A DNA stretch of 11,668 nucleotides from Bacteroidaceae bacterium. GTDB lineage: Bacteria > Bacteroidota > Bacteroidia > Bacteroidales > Bacteroidaceae. A program made the position numbers and the translations under genes. The DNA lies in NCBI GenBank assembly GCA_900770705.1, contig CAAGLF010000107.1:1-11668 (forward strand). The letters are read 5' to 3'. The notes beneath the pieces were generated by a model. The model ran no database searches. It had not been told where the DNA came from and worked only from the letters and a program-made list of their open reading frames with translations. Shown here in pieces: positions 4,424 to 11,668 of the stretch. How positions within the stretch are numbered: position 1 is the stretch's first letter; each line of letters starts with the position of its first letter.

Positions 4424-6265
4424 ATGTCGCAGGATTACAGTTTTGCCAATCGCAAGTATGTCATCGGAGGAATCGCCGTTCTGATTGTGATTATCTACAT
4501 CCTCCGCCTGTTTACCTTGCAGTTGCTGAGCGACGACTATAAGAAGAATGCCGACTCCAATGCCTTCCGCAAGGAGATACTCTACCCTTCTCGCGGCCTG
4601 ATACTCGACAGGAAGGGGCGCTTGCTCGTGTACAACGAACCCTCCTATAACATTATGGTCGTTATGCAGGAGCAGCACGGCGTCGACACCCTGGACTTCT
4701 GCCGCACCATAGGTATCACCCGGGAGGAGTATATCCGGCGGATGGACGAAATCAAGGGCAAGGTGGGCTATTCCCGCCATACGCCCCAGCTGTTTATGGC
4801 GCAGATACCTCCCGAAGAGTTCTCCGTATTCCGGGAAAAGCTGTTCCGCTTCAACGGCTTCTCCATCGAGAAGCGCTCCATACGCCACTACGCCTCCGCC
4901 ATCGGTGCCCACGTATTGGGCGATGTGGGCGAGGTGAACGAGGCGGACATCGACAGCGACAGCTACTACAAAAGCGGCGACTACATAGGCAAGCTCGGCG
5001 TGGAACGCTCCTACGAGAAGGAGCTGCGCGGGGAGAAAGGTATGCGCATTATGCTGCGGGACGTGCGTGGACGCACCAAGGGCCACTATATGGACGGAAA
5101 GTACGACAAGTCTCCGGTGCCGGGACGGGACATCACCCTGGGCCTCGATATGGAGCTTCAGACCCTGGCAGAGCGGCTGTTGGAGGGAAAACTGGGCGCC
5201 ATCGTGGCCATCGAGCCCAAGACCGGCGAGATACTCTGCCTGGCTTCCTCGCCCAGCTATGACCCCCGCATTATGACCGGACGCGACCGCGGGCGCAACC
5301 ATCTGAAGCTTCAGCAGGACAAGATGAAGCCGTTGCTCAACCGGGCCATTATGGGTACCTATCCCCCTGGCTCCACCTTCAAGCTGACGCAGGCGCTGCT
5401 GGGGCTCGAGGAAGGCTCGATCGACTCGCAGATAGCCTTCCCCTGCCACCACGGATTCAACTACAAGGGCCTCCACGTGGGCTGTCATGGCCACGCCTCT
5501 CCCACACCGTTGGTGCCGGCCATCGGCACTTCCTGCAACGCATACTTCTGCTGGAACCTCTACCGTCTGCTCTCGAACAAGAAGAAGTATGGCTCGGTGC
5601 AGGCGGCGATGACCCGCTGGAAGGACCATCTGGTGGCGATGGGCTTCGGCTACAAGCTAGGAGTGGACCTGCCGGGAGAGCGGCGTGGTATGATTCCCAA
5701 TGCGGAGTACTACGACAAGCGCTACAAAGGCTCGTGGAACGGACTGACCGTGATATCCATCGCCATCGGACAGGGCGAGGTGACTGCCACACCGCTGCAG
5801 ATCTGCAATCTGGCTGCCACCATTGCTAACCGCGGCTACTATTACATTCCGCATACCATCCACAAGCTGCAGGGCGGCGAGATAGACTCCCTCTACCGCA
5901 CGCCCCACTATACAATGGTCAACCCCCGGAACTACGAGCTGGCGGTGGCAGGTATGCGGCGTGCCGTTTTGGCCGGCACCTGCCGCAAGGCCGACATACC
6001 GGGCATTGAAGTCTGCGGAAAGACCGGTACGGCCCAGAACCGCGGTCACGACCATAGCGCCTTTATGGGCTTCGCTCCGATGAACGATCCGCAGATAGCC
6101 GTGGCCGTCTATGTGGAAAACGGCGGATTCGGCGACGCCTATGGCGTGCCGCTGGGTGCCCTGATTATGGAGCAGTATATCAATGGCAAGCTGTCGGAGG
6201 CCTCGGAACAGAAGGCTGAAATGTACCGGCAGCGTCACATCAAGTACGGAGACTATGAACGGTAG
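4424..6265 (+). CDS. mrdA: penicillin-binding protein 2 (elongasome transpeptidase)
   Basis: This class B PBP crosslinks side-wall peptidoglycan, anchored in the inner membrane with its catalytic domain in the periplasm. The chosen ATG at 4424 (not the in-frame TTG at 4418) gives 613 residues starting MSQDYSF. There is one membrane segment at about 13-35, then a PBP dimer/pedestal domain including SRGLILDRKGRLL (56-68). The transpeptidase domain has all three active-site motifs: SxxK with catalytic Ser317 in PPGSTFK (314-320), SxN as S370-C-N372, and KTGTA at 533-537. Residues 341-357 carry a cluster of Cys and His (C341, H342, H343, H351, C354, H355, H357). E. coli PBP2 has a structural zinc site, so a metal site here is plausible but inferred. 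The last 11 bases overlap rodA, its obligate glycosyltransferase partner. Confidence 0.97.
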   Translation: MSQDYSFANRKYVIGGIAVLIVIIYILRLFTLQLLSDDYKKNADSNAFRKEILYPSRGLILDRKGRLLVYNEPSYNIMVVMQEQHGVDTLDFCRTIGITREEYIRRMDEIKGKVGYSRHTPQLFMAQIPPEEFSVFREKLFRFNGFSIEKRSIRHYASAIGAHVLGDVGEVNEADIDSDSYYKSGDYIGKLGVERSYEKELRGEKGMRIMLRDVRGRTKGHYMDGKYDKSPVPGRDITLGLDMELQTLAERLLEGKLGAIVAIEPKTGEILCLASSPSYDPRIMTGRDRGRNHLKLQQDKMKPLLNRAIMGTYPPGSTFKLTQALLGLEEGSIDSQIAFPCHHGFNYKGLHVGCHGHASPTPLVPAIGTSCNAYFCWNLYRLLSNKKKYGSVQAAMTRWKDHLVAMGFGYKLGVDLPGERRGMIPNAEYYDKRYKGSWNGLTVISIAIGQGEVTATPLQICNLAATIANRGYYYIPHTIHKLQGGEIDSLYRTPHYTMVNPRNYELAVAGMRRAVLAGTCRKADIPGIEVCGKTGTAQNRGHDHSAFMGFAPMNDPQIAVAVYVENGGFGDAYGVPLGALIMEQYINGKLSEASEQKAEMYRQRHIKYGDYER

Positions 6266-7712
6266 AGCAAGTCGCAACGCCTTTTCGGTCGACTGGGTAG
6301 TCATCCTGCTGTATCTCACCCTCGTCGTATTCGGCTGGTTCAGCATCTGCGGAGCCAGTCATGAGATTGGTGACACCGATTTCTTCGCCTGGAGTTCCAA
6401 TTCCGGCAAGCAGTTGGCGTGGATTGTCACAGCCCTGCTGCTGGGCTTCGTGCTGCTATGGACGGACGACCAGTATTTCGACCAGTTCACTCCGCTGCTC
6501 TATGTGCTGGCAATGGTGGTGCTGCTGGTGACCCCCTTTGTGGCAAAGGACATCAAGGGTTCCCGCTCCTGGATATCCCTGGGCTTTATGAACCTGCAAC
6601 CGGCGGAGTTTGCCAAGTGCATTACGGCGCTGGCCGTGGCCAAGCTGTGCAACCAGTATGGCTTTTCGCTGGACAATATGCGCCATCTCTTCAAGGCTTC
6701 TCTCGTGGTGCTGTTGCCGATGGTGCTCATTGTGCTGCAGCAGGAGACGGGTTCCGCCCTGGTGTATGTGGCGTTTTTCCTGGTGTTCTATCGGGAGGGT
6801 ATGCCGGGCAGTTTCCTTTTCTCAGGCTTCGCTGCCGTATTGTACTTCGTGGTGGGGCTGCGTTTCTCCGAGGACATCCTGCCGGGCACACTGACGAGTG
6901 TCGGCGAGAGCAGTGTGCTGCTGCTCGTCTGGGTGTTTACGGTGGGTATGCTTCGGGTGTACCTTCCCCAGACTTCGCACGCCCGCACCCTGCTGCTTTG
7001 GGGGCTGCCGCTGCACGTGGCGGCCTATGCGGTGTCGGCTTTCGTGGTGCCCTATGATATAGGTTGGGTGCAGCTGGGCCTGATAGTGGCCATCGGCATC
7101 TACCTTTTCTATTACGCCTTGCGTGAGCGGCTGAACCAGTACTTCTTCATTGCCCTGTTTGCGCTGGGCTCGGCCGGTATGCTGTATTCCTCCAACTTCG
7201 CCCTCGACCATCTGGCCGACCATCAACAGAAGCGCATTCGCGTGCTGCTGGGTATGATTACCGACGATTCCGGCGCCGGCTACAACGTGAATCAGAGCAA
7301 GATTGCCATCGGCTCGGGCGGCCTGGAGGGCAAGGGCTTTATGAACGGTACGCAGACCAAGCTGAAGTATGTGCCGGAGCAGGACACCGACTTCATCTTC
7401 TGCACGGTGGGGGAGGAGGAGGGCTTTCTGGGCTCTGCCGCCGTATTGCTGCTGTTTCTGGCGCTGATACTACGGCTTATTGTCCTGGCCGAAAGGCAGA
7501 CTTCGACGTTCGGCCGTGTATATGGCTACTGCGTGATGTCCATATTCCTGTTCCATCTCTTTATCAATGTGGGGATGGTGATGGGCCTTACGCCAGTGAT
7601 CGGCATTCCGCTTCCTTTCTTCAGTTATGGAGGGTCGAGCCTGTGGGGCTTCACGATACTGCTCTTCGTGTTCCTGCGTATCGACGCGGTGAGGAAGCGA
7701 CGGAGCACTTAG
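6255..7712 (+). CDS. rodA: RodA, SEDS-family peptidoglycan glycosyltransferase
   Basis: RodA polymerises lipid II into glycan strands in complex with PBP2. I start it at the ATG at 6255, which overlaps mrdA by 11 bases, has the CTATG context and puts MNGRASRNAF just before the first membrane helix. The in-frame ATG at 6183 would add 24 unlikely residues inside mrdA. The product is 485 residues, longer than E. coli RodA (370). The extra length appears to be additional hydrophobic segments at about 190-310. Family signatures: GSRSWISLG at 102-110 and QPAEFAK at 115-121; NGTQTKLKYVPEQDTDFIF at 364-382, whose Asp379 matches the essential SEDS aspartate; and NVGMVMGLTPVIGIPLPFFSYGG at 438-460. The stop codon touches a GC palindrome (7712-7721). 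A short ORF follows 66 bases later. Confidence 0.97.
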   Translation: MNGRASRNAFSVDWVVILLYLTLVVFGWFSICGASHEIGDTDFFAWSSNSGKQLAWIVTALLLGFVLLWTDDQYFDQFTPLLYVLAMVVLLVTPFVAKDIKGSRSWISLGFMNLQPAEFAKCITALAVAKLCNQYGFSLDNMRHLFKASLVVLLPMVLIVLQQETGSALVYVAFFLVFYREGMPGSFLFSGFAAVLYFVVGLRFSEDILPGTLTSVGESSVLLLVWVFTVGMLRVYLPQTSHARTLLLWGLPLHVAAYAVSAFVVPYDIGWVQLGLIVAIGIYLFYYALRERLNQYFFIALFALGSAGMLYSSNFALDHLADHQQKRIRVLLGMITDDSGAGYNVNQSKIAIGSGGLEGKGFMNGTQTKLKYVPEQDTDFIFCTVGEEEGFLGSAAVLLLFLALILRLIVLAERQTSTFGRVYGYCVMSIFLFHLFINVGMVMGLTPVIGIPLPFFSYGGSSLWGFTILLFVFLRIDAVRKRRST

Positions 7713-7778
7713 CGCCGGCGCGGAGGGCGACCGATATGGGTTTCCCAGGCAGGGATGTTTCAAAACAATGTGTAGAAT

Positions 7779-8222
7779 ATGAAAGAGAACAACAATAGAT
7801 ACGACTGGTCCGGCTGGCTGCTTGCGGCCGCGATGGGACTGCTGATTGTGGGGCTGATTGTCTTTATGAAGTCAAATGCCGCCTTGCCGGGGCCGCTGTC
7901 GGCCCAGTCGACGACGCGGCAGGTGGCGAAGCCCGACACTTCGCTGGGCAGCGAGGCACCGATTGTGCTGGAGCGCGAGGCGGTGGAGGCGCCGCCGGCC
8001 GATACCGTGGAGGTGGACAGGCGTCCGCCGGCCGAGGCAGGCTACGAAGACGGCTACTTCGCCGGTACGGACGATGGCAGTCTGGGCCAGGAGCGGGCCT
8101 CCTATGATGAGAGCAGCCGCTTTCCCCGCAACCACGACCGTGAGGTCTATGCCGAGAGTTACCGCCGGGGCTATGCCGACGGCTTGCGCGACGGACGCGA
8201 CGGCAAGCAGTTCGGGTTCTGA
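7779..8222 (+). CDS. small membrane-anchored protein with GYxDG repeats, unknown function
   Basis: I do not recognise this 147-residue protein. A short charged N-terminus (MKENNNRYDW) is followed by one membrane segment at about 11-30 (SGWLLAAAMGLLIVGLIVFM), then a low-complexity Pro/Ala/Thr/Asp linker (about 31-86). The C-terminal third is rich in Gly, Asp and Tyr with two related units: GYEDGYFAGTDDG (88-100) and GYADGLRDGRDG (131-142), separated by a charged stretch containing SYDESSRFP. With the N-terminus inside, the tail would be periplasmic. The Asp-Gly spacing could suit metal binding or a short helical repeat, but I see no certain domain. It lies 66 bases after rodA on the same strand with no clear terminator between, so it may be co-transcribed with the elongasome genes. 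Confidence 0.82.
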   Translation: MKENNNRYDWSGWLLAAAMGLLIVGLIVFMKSNAALPGPLSAQSTTRQVAKPDTSLGSEAPIVLEREAVEAPPADTVEVDRRPPAEAGYEDGYFAGTDDGSLGQERASYDESSRFPRNHDREVYAESYRRGYADGLRDGRDGKQFGF

Positions 8223-8303
8223 CTTCGGGGGCAGGCTCCTGCATTCCGGAAGGGTGAAGACGACATACAGAAAGGAATATAACAATATTTATATATAGGA
8301 AAA

Positions 8304-9374
8304 ATGAGAAAGGAAAAAGCTGCAACTTACCATGGCATTCTGCTGATTGCCTTGTTTTCGCTGGCGGCGTTCTATGTGAGCGACCTGCCTTTTGTGAAGA
8401 GCCTCTCGCTCTCCCCGCTTATTGTGGGTATCATCCTGGGTATGCTGTATGCCAATAGTCTGCGCGGCCACCTGCCGGATACGTGGGTACCGGGCATAAA
8501 GTTCTGTACCAAGCAGGTGCTACGTACGGGTATCGTACTCTACGGCTTCCGTCTGACGCTGTCGGAGGTGCAGGCCGTGGGCTGGGGAGCCGTGGGTGTC
8601 GACGCATTAATCATCCTGTCGACCATCGGGCTGGGCCTGCTGGTGGGACGGCTGCTCCATATGGACCGCGACACGGCGTTGCTCACGTCGACGGGTTCTG
8701 CCATCTGCGGTGCTGCGGCGGTGCTGGGTGCCGAGCCGGTGGTGCGGGGTGAGGGCCACAAGACGGCGGTGGCGGTGTCCACGGTGGTCATCTTCGGCAC
8801 GCTCTCTATGTTCCTCTATCCCGTGCTGTACAGGGCAGGACTGCTGTCGGGTCTGAGCGATATGCAGGTGGCTGTCTACACGGGCTCCACGCTCCACGAG
8901 GTGGCGCACGTGGCGGCAGCTGGCAATGCCATCGATGGTTTCTCGACGTCGGGTCTCGATCTGGCGGGAGTGGCCACCATCACGAAGATGATCCGCGTGA
9001 TGATGTTGGCTCCCGTGCTGATTGTAATGGCCTGGTGCCTGCGCGGCCGTGCGGCGGCTGAGGGCGGAAAGGCGCGCATTGCGGTGCCCTGGTTTGCCTT
9101 TGGCTTCCTGGCGGTGATATTGCTGAACACCGTGCTGCAGTCTGTCGAGGCGCTGCGTGCCGACTGGCTGGCGTCGCTGCTCTATGGCAAGGGCTCGCTG
9201 ATGGAGGGTTTCGACACCTTCTTGCTGACAATGGCGATGGCGGCGCTGGGTGCTGAGACGAGCATCGACAAGTTCCGCAAGGCGGGTGCCCGGCCTTTCC
9301 TGCTGGCTGCCGTCATCTATGTGTGGCTCGTGTTCGGTGGTTATGCCCTGACGGCCTGGCTGACGGGCTGCTGA
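8304..9374 (+). CDS. yeiH: YeiH/UPF0324-family membrane protein (putative sulfate exporter family)
   Basis: This 356-residue polytopic inner-membrane protein belongs to the family of E. coli YeiH (UPF0324, Pfam Cons_hypoth698), which transporter classification calls putative sulfate exporters. The substrate is not known here. Supporting signs are near-identical length to YeiH, about ten hydrophobic segments, and family-typical blocks: LSPLIVGIILGMLYAN (36-51), FCTKQVLRTGIVLYGFRL (67-84), STGSAICGAAAVLGAEPV (129-146), GSTLHEVAHVAAAG (194-207) with a conserved His pair, and TKMIRVMMLAPVL (227-239). The ATG at 8304 follows an A/T-rich leader (8275-8303). I find no consensus TTTG/TAnnTTTG promoter, but the 81-base gap and low GC suggest a separate start. 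No linked sulfur gene or LysR regulator is visible. Confidence 0.93.
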   Translation: MRKEKAATYHGILLIALFSLAAFYVSDLPFVKSLSLSPLIVGIILGMLYANSLRGHLPDTWVPGIKFCTKQVLRTGIVLYGFRLTLSEVQAVGWGAVGVDALIILSTIGLGLLVGRLLHMDRDTALLTSTGSAICGAAAVLGAEPVVRGEGHKTAVAVSTVVIFGTLSMFLYPVLYRAGLLSGLSDMQVAVYTGSTLHEVAHVAAAGNAIDGFSTSGLDLAGVATITKMIRVMMLAPVLIVMAWCLRGRAAAEGGKARIAVPWFAFGFLAVILLNTVLQSVEALRADWLASLLYGKGSLMEGFDTFLLTMAMAALGAETSIDKFRKAGARPFLLAAVIYVWLVFGGYALTAWLTGC

Positions 9375-9448
9375 GCGGGCGGCGGATGCCACGACGCATA
9401 GAGCCCCTTTGATATATATTGAGAAAACCATTAATAAATATATTGTAT

Positions 9449-11221
9449 ATGAAAATCCAGACTTTCTGCTGTCTTGGCCTGGCTCTGGCGCTTGTCTGCG
9501 ACCACTTGTCTGCGCAGGAGGTGACGCCTTACCTGCTGCGTGCCACCGAGACGTATGGCGACCCGATGGGAGAGAGCAAGTCGCTCTCCCACCGCGTCAC
9601 GACCTATTATGACGCTTTCGGCCGACCCGTTCGGGCAGCCGACTATGGCTTTGGCCTCGACGGCACGGCCACGCTCTGCCGCTACTCTTACTATGAATAC
9701 GACGAGAGCCGCCTGGTGCTGACTTACTCACGCCAGTATGGCATTTACGACGGCGACGACTATGCTTTCCGCGAGCCCACCGACTCCGTGCGCTACACGT
9801 ACGACGCCGAGGGCCGCCTGGTGGACCGGCAGGGCGACGGCCACCGTACCTATGCCTACGATGCCAAGGGCCGGCTGGCGGTGGAGACGTACTATACCGT
9901 GGACTGGTTCAGCGGGGCGGAGCGGGAGTGCCAGACGCTCACGTATACCGACTTCGATGCCGCGGGACGCCCGACCACGGCCGTGAGCACCGGTCTCTAC
10001 GACAGCTACCGCTACAGGGCCTGCTTCACTTACGATGCCGCGGGGCGCCTGCGCTCCGAGGTGCGTACCTCGTCGGTGGACCGCTGGAATGCGGCCGGCG
10101 AGGTGTACCACGACTTCCTGGGGGCTGACTACTGGGATTACGACGAGGCCACGGGCCGGCTCACTGGACAGCGGAGGAGCGGAGTGGCCTACGTGGAGGA
10201 TGGGCCGGATACGGAGGTGACGGATTACTACCGCATTGTCTATACGTCCGACGGGGCGCACCGTACCAAGGCCGTGCCGCAGAACTGGACAGTGAAGGCT
10301 TCGCTGGCCGAGGGTGGGGCCTGGGTGGACGAGCCCGTGTATACCATCGCCGACTCGGCGCGCTACAGCGGTGCTGCTGCGCCCGCTCTGCAGGTGCGAG
10401 CCGACAGCGACGTGCCCGGCCGCGTGGAACTGCGCTTCTGGCCGCAGACGGCCACGCCGCCCGCCAGCTACGACTTCCTGGTGTACCGCCGCGGCCTGTT
10501 GCGTGCCCGCCTCGACGGCAGCCAGCTCCAGGCTGATGCAGCCGACGGCAGCCTGTGCTTCACGGACAGCCCCGTGCCCAACGGCGGACATGAGTACTTC
10601 GTGCAACCGGTGCTCCGCAGTGCGCCCGACTGGCAGGGCACTTCCATCTCCAACGTCTGCCCCCTCACGCTCGCCACGCCGCTGCCGGCTCCTACGGGGC
10701 TGCGGGCCGTGGGCTATACGCCCAAGGGGAGTGGCTATCTGGTGCGGCTGTCGTGGGATGCACCGGTGGATACGCTGGGCCTGGGCTTTCGCCGCTACAA
10801 CGTGATGGTGGGGGCTGCGCCGCGCGTGGCGGACAACTATGCCACTGACGGACTGTCCACCAGCTGGGACGTGCTCGTCTACAGCCTCACCTCGCCCCTC
10901 ATCTGCTACGTGCAGGCTGTCTACGACCTGGGCAAGGCGGCCACGGAGGTGGTGAGCATAGTGCCCGGCGAGCTGTCCGACATCACGGGCCTGCAGACGG
11001 CGGAGACCGCGCCACTGGTTGGCCTGCAGTGCAGCGCCGACGGCTGGCTGACGGCGGGTGGCGATCCCTTGGGCCTGGAGGTACGGACTACGGACGGCCG
11101 CCTGGTGCTGCGCGCCGCTGGGAGCGCCCGCCTCAGCCTCGGCAGTCTGCCCCGCGGTGTCTACGTGGCCACGGCCCGCTATGCCGACGGCAGCCGCTGC
11201 GCGCGCCGCATTGTGCGCTGA
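9449..11221 (+). CDS. secreted YD-repeat / fibronectin-III-like protein with T9SS-like C-terminal domain
   Basis: I cannot assign a function to this exported protein. The ATG at 9449 (not the in-frame TTG at 9419) gives 590 residues with a clean signal peptide, cleaved probably after A22 (DHLSA|QE). Residues about 50-240 carry YD (RHS-like) repeats: YDAFGRP (54), YDAEGRLV (118), YDAKGRLA (137), FDAAGRP (169), YDAAGRLR (195) and YDEATGRL (231). Two fibronectin-III-like regions follow (about 313-400 and 413-505; the second includes PAPTGLRAVGY and LVRLSWDAPVD). The end (about 522-590), with EVRTTDGRLVLRA, SLGSLPRGVYVATARYADG and basic RRIVR, looks like a type IX secretion type A sorting domain. 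If so, it would cross the outer membrane by T9SS and be attached or released. It is far shorter than typical RHS toxins and lacks their core cage and toxin tip. The T9SS assignment depends on the host having that system. Confidence 0.85.
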   Translation: MKIQTFCCLGLALALVCDHLSAQEVTPYLLRATETYGDPMGESKSLSHRVTTYYDAFGRPVRAADYGFGLDGTATLCRYSYYEYDESRLVLTYSRQYGIYDGDDYAFREPTDSVRYTYDAEGRLVDRQGDGHRTYAYDAKGRLAVETYYTVDWFSGAERECQTLTYTDFDAAGRPTTAVSTGLYDSYRYRACFTYDAAGRLRSEVRTSSVDRWNAAGEVYHDFLGADYWDYDEATGRLTGQRRSGVAYVEDGPDTEVTDYYRIVYTSDGAHRTKAVPQNWTVKASLAEGGAWVDEPVYTIADSARYSGAAAPALQVRADSDVPGRVELRFWPQTATPPASYDFLVYRRGLLRARLDGSQLQADAADGSLCFTDSPVPNGGHEYFVQPVLRSAPDWQGTSISNVCPLTLATPLPAPTGLRAVGYTPKGSGYLVRLSWDAPVDTLGLGFRRYNVMVGAAPRVADNYATDGLSTSWDVLVYSLTSPLICYVQAVYDLGKAATEVVSIVPGELSDITGLQTAETAPLVGLQCSADGWLTAGGDPLGLEVRTTDGRLVLRAAGSARLSLGSLPRGVYVATARYADGSRCARRIVR

Positions 11222-11281
11222 GCCGTGCGACCTTGGAGACGGCACTGTCTGATTGTTAAAATATAGGTAAGAACATAAAGA

Positions 11282-11301
11282 AGGTTCAACACGTTGAACC
11301 T
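11282..11301. repeat. 20-nt dyad symmetry
   Basis: AGGTTCAAC (11282-11290) and GTTGAACCT (11293-11301) are perfect inverted copies with a 2-base centre (AC). It may be an operator-like site or part of a terminator. The A/T-rich TATAAAATC after it is not a T-tract on the + strand. Confidence 0.65.
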
Positions 11302-11306
11302 ATAAA

Positions 11307-11391
11307 ATCAAAACGGCATTTTGGCAAGGTCAAAATGTCGTTTTGGCATCATCAAAATGCCGTTTTGACCTTGCCAAAATGCCATTTTGAT
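11307..11391. repeat. 85-nt long inverted repeat / hairpin
   Basis: Arm 11307-11335 pairs with 11363-11391 over 29 positions with one mismatch (11314/11384), including 21 uninterrupted base pairs (11315-11335 with 11363-11383). Pairing continues inward with a few G-U pairs to a loop near 11346-11352. The arms are built from repeated words of the type CAAAATGxC and xGTTTTG. There is no T-tract on either side. It could end transcription of the secreted-protein gene, stabilise its mRNA, extrude as a cruciform, or be a dispersed palindromic element. Which of these applies is not decided by the sequence. Confidence 0.85.
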
Positions 11392-11519
11392 GTGACCAAA
11401 ATGGGGCTTCTTTCATATTGCTGTGTATGAGTGTGTTACGAAGAATGGGTGGAAGGCGTCCCGTTTCTCGGGATTCACGTATATTAACGTGAGTTCGACG
11501 AATTATAAGCGCCTGTAAA

Positions 11520-11551
11520 TTTGGTGATTAGCGAAAATTGTTGTAACTTTA
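11520..11551 (+). promoter_or_regulatory. promoter of the IS982-like transposase gene
   Basis: TTTG at 11520-11523 is followed after 20 bases by TAACTTTA at 11544-11551, which matches the Bacteroidota -7 consensus TAnnTTTG at 7 of 8 positions (last base A for G). The spacing is the same as in the tracrRNA promoter. The expected start is about 11555, giving a 35-nt leader before the ATG at 11590. Confidence 0.65.
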
Positions 11552-11589
11552 TAGTGCTCAAATACAAAGAATTACAAACAATAATCGCA

Positions 11590-11668
11590 ATGATCACCGA
11601 GGACAAAGTTACAGAATTATTTTGTATGGCAGATGATTTCTGCAAGTTTTTTGATGCCATGATGGAGA
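11590..11668 (+). CDS. IS982-family transposase, N-terminal fragment (runs off the window)
   Basis: Only the first 26 codons are present, from the ATG at 11590: MITEDKVTELFCMADDF and onward to DAMMEK or similar beyond the edge. This matches my memory of the start of IS982-family transposases common in Bacteroides and Prevotella (ITEDKVTELFCxADDFC). Such enzymes are DDE transposases that move their own element. The catalytic region lies outside the window, so intactness cannot be judged. A good promoter precedes it and local GC is lower than in the genes to the left, in line with a mobile element. The terminal inverted repeat was not identified. Confidence 0.72.
   Translation, partial: MITEDKVTELFCMADDFCKFFDAMME

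Larger units (their letters stand above)
11222..11519. other. intergenic stretch with hairpins before the IS982-like gene
   Basis: I see no gene in about 300 bases. In order it holds a weak stem (11222-11226 with 11239-11243) just after the stop, a 20-nt dyad (11282-11301), the long hairpin (11307-11391), a 5-bp stem TCCCG/CGGGA (11459-11463 with 11469-11473), and CACGT-ATATTA-ACGTG (11476-11491). GC content drops sharply compared with the genes to the left. The left end of the insertion sequence probably lies somewhere in 11400-11515, but I cannot place it. Confidence 0.6.

Noticed and set aside
6183..6254. Upstream ATG extending RodA by 24 residues
   Set aside because: The extension lies within mrdA and adds a basic, non-family N-terminus. 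The ATG at 6255 has the operon's CTATG context and the normal RodA start.
9449..11221. Contact-dependent RHS toxin
   Set aside because: At 590 residues with six YD repeats it has no RHS core motif or variable toxin tip, and no immunity gene follows it.

Overview
The window comes from a GC-rich member of the Bacteroidota, most likely Bacteroidales. Three things point there. First, promoters of the form TTTG-N20-TAnnTTTG, typical of that phylum, stand in front of two transcripts. Second, the gene order mreB-mreC-mreD-mrdA-rodA directly behind a purH-type gene is one I know from Bacteroidales. Third, there is a secreted protein with a type IX-secretion-like C-terminal domain, and the start of what looks like a Bacteroides-type IS982 transposase. 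I cannot name the genus. Every supported gene except one weak candidate lies on the + strand.

Positions 1-660 are the edge of a type II CRISPR-Cas locus. Four 36-bp repeats and three spacers end the array. About 290 bp further on is a tracrRNA gene with its own promoter (526-557), an anti-repeat that pairs with the repeat (568-588), a nexus-like stem, and a UUCG-loop terminator (617-646). No cas gene lies in the window, so cas9/cas1/cas2 should be to the left. Positions 660-1132 are noncoding and carry a nested set of inverted repeats.

Positions 1133-7712 form a cell-shape operon: a stand-alone IMP cyclohydrolase (the PurH N-terminal domain only), then mreB, mreC, mreD, mrdA (PBP2) and rodA. 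MreB filaments, the MreC/MreD membrane proteins, the transpeptidase PBP2 and the SEDS glycosyltransferase RodA make up the elongasome that builds the side wall. Three of these genes share the identical 10-nt start context CTATGTCGCA, and five of six share CTATG.

Behind the operon are a small membrane-anchored protein with GYxDG repeats (7779-8222), a YeiH/UPF0324-family membrane protein (8304-9374) and a secreted YD-repeat/fibronectin-like protein (9449-11221). The right end (11222-11668) holds a perfect 9-bp dyad, an 85-nt near-perfect hairpin, and the promoter plus first 26 codons of the IS982-like transposase, which runs off the window.
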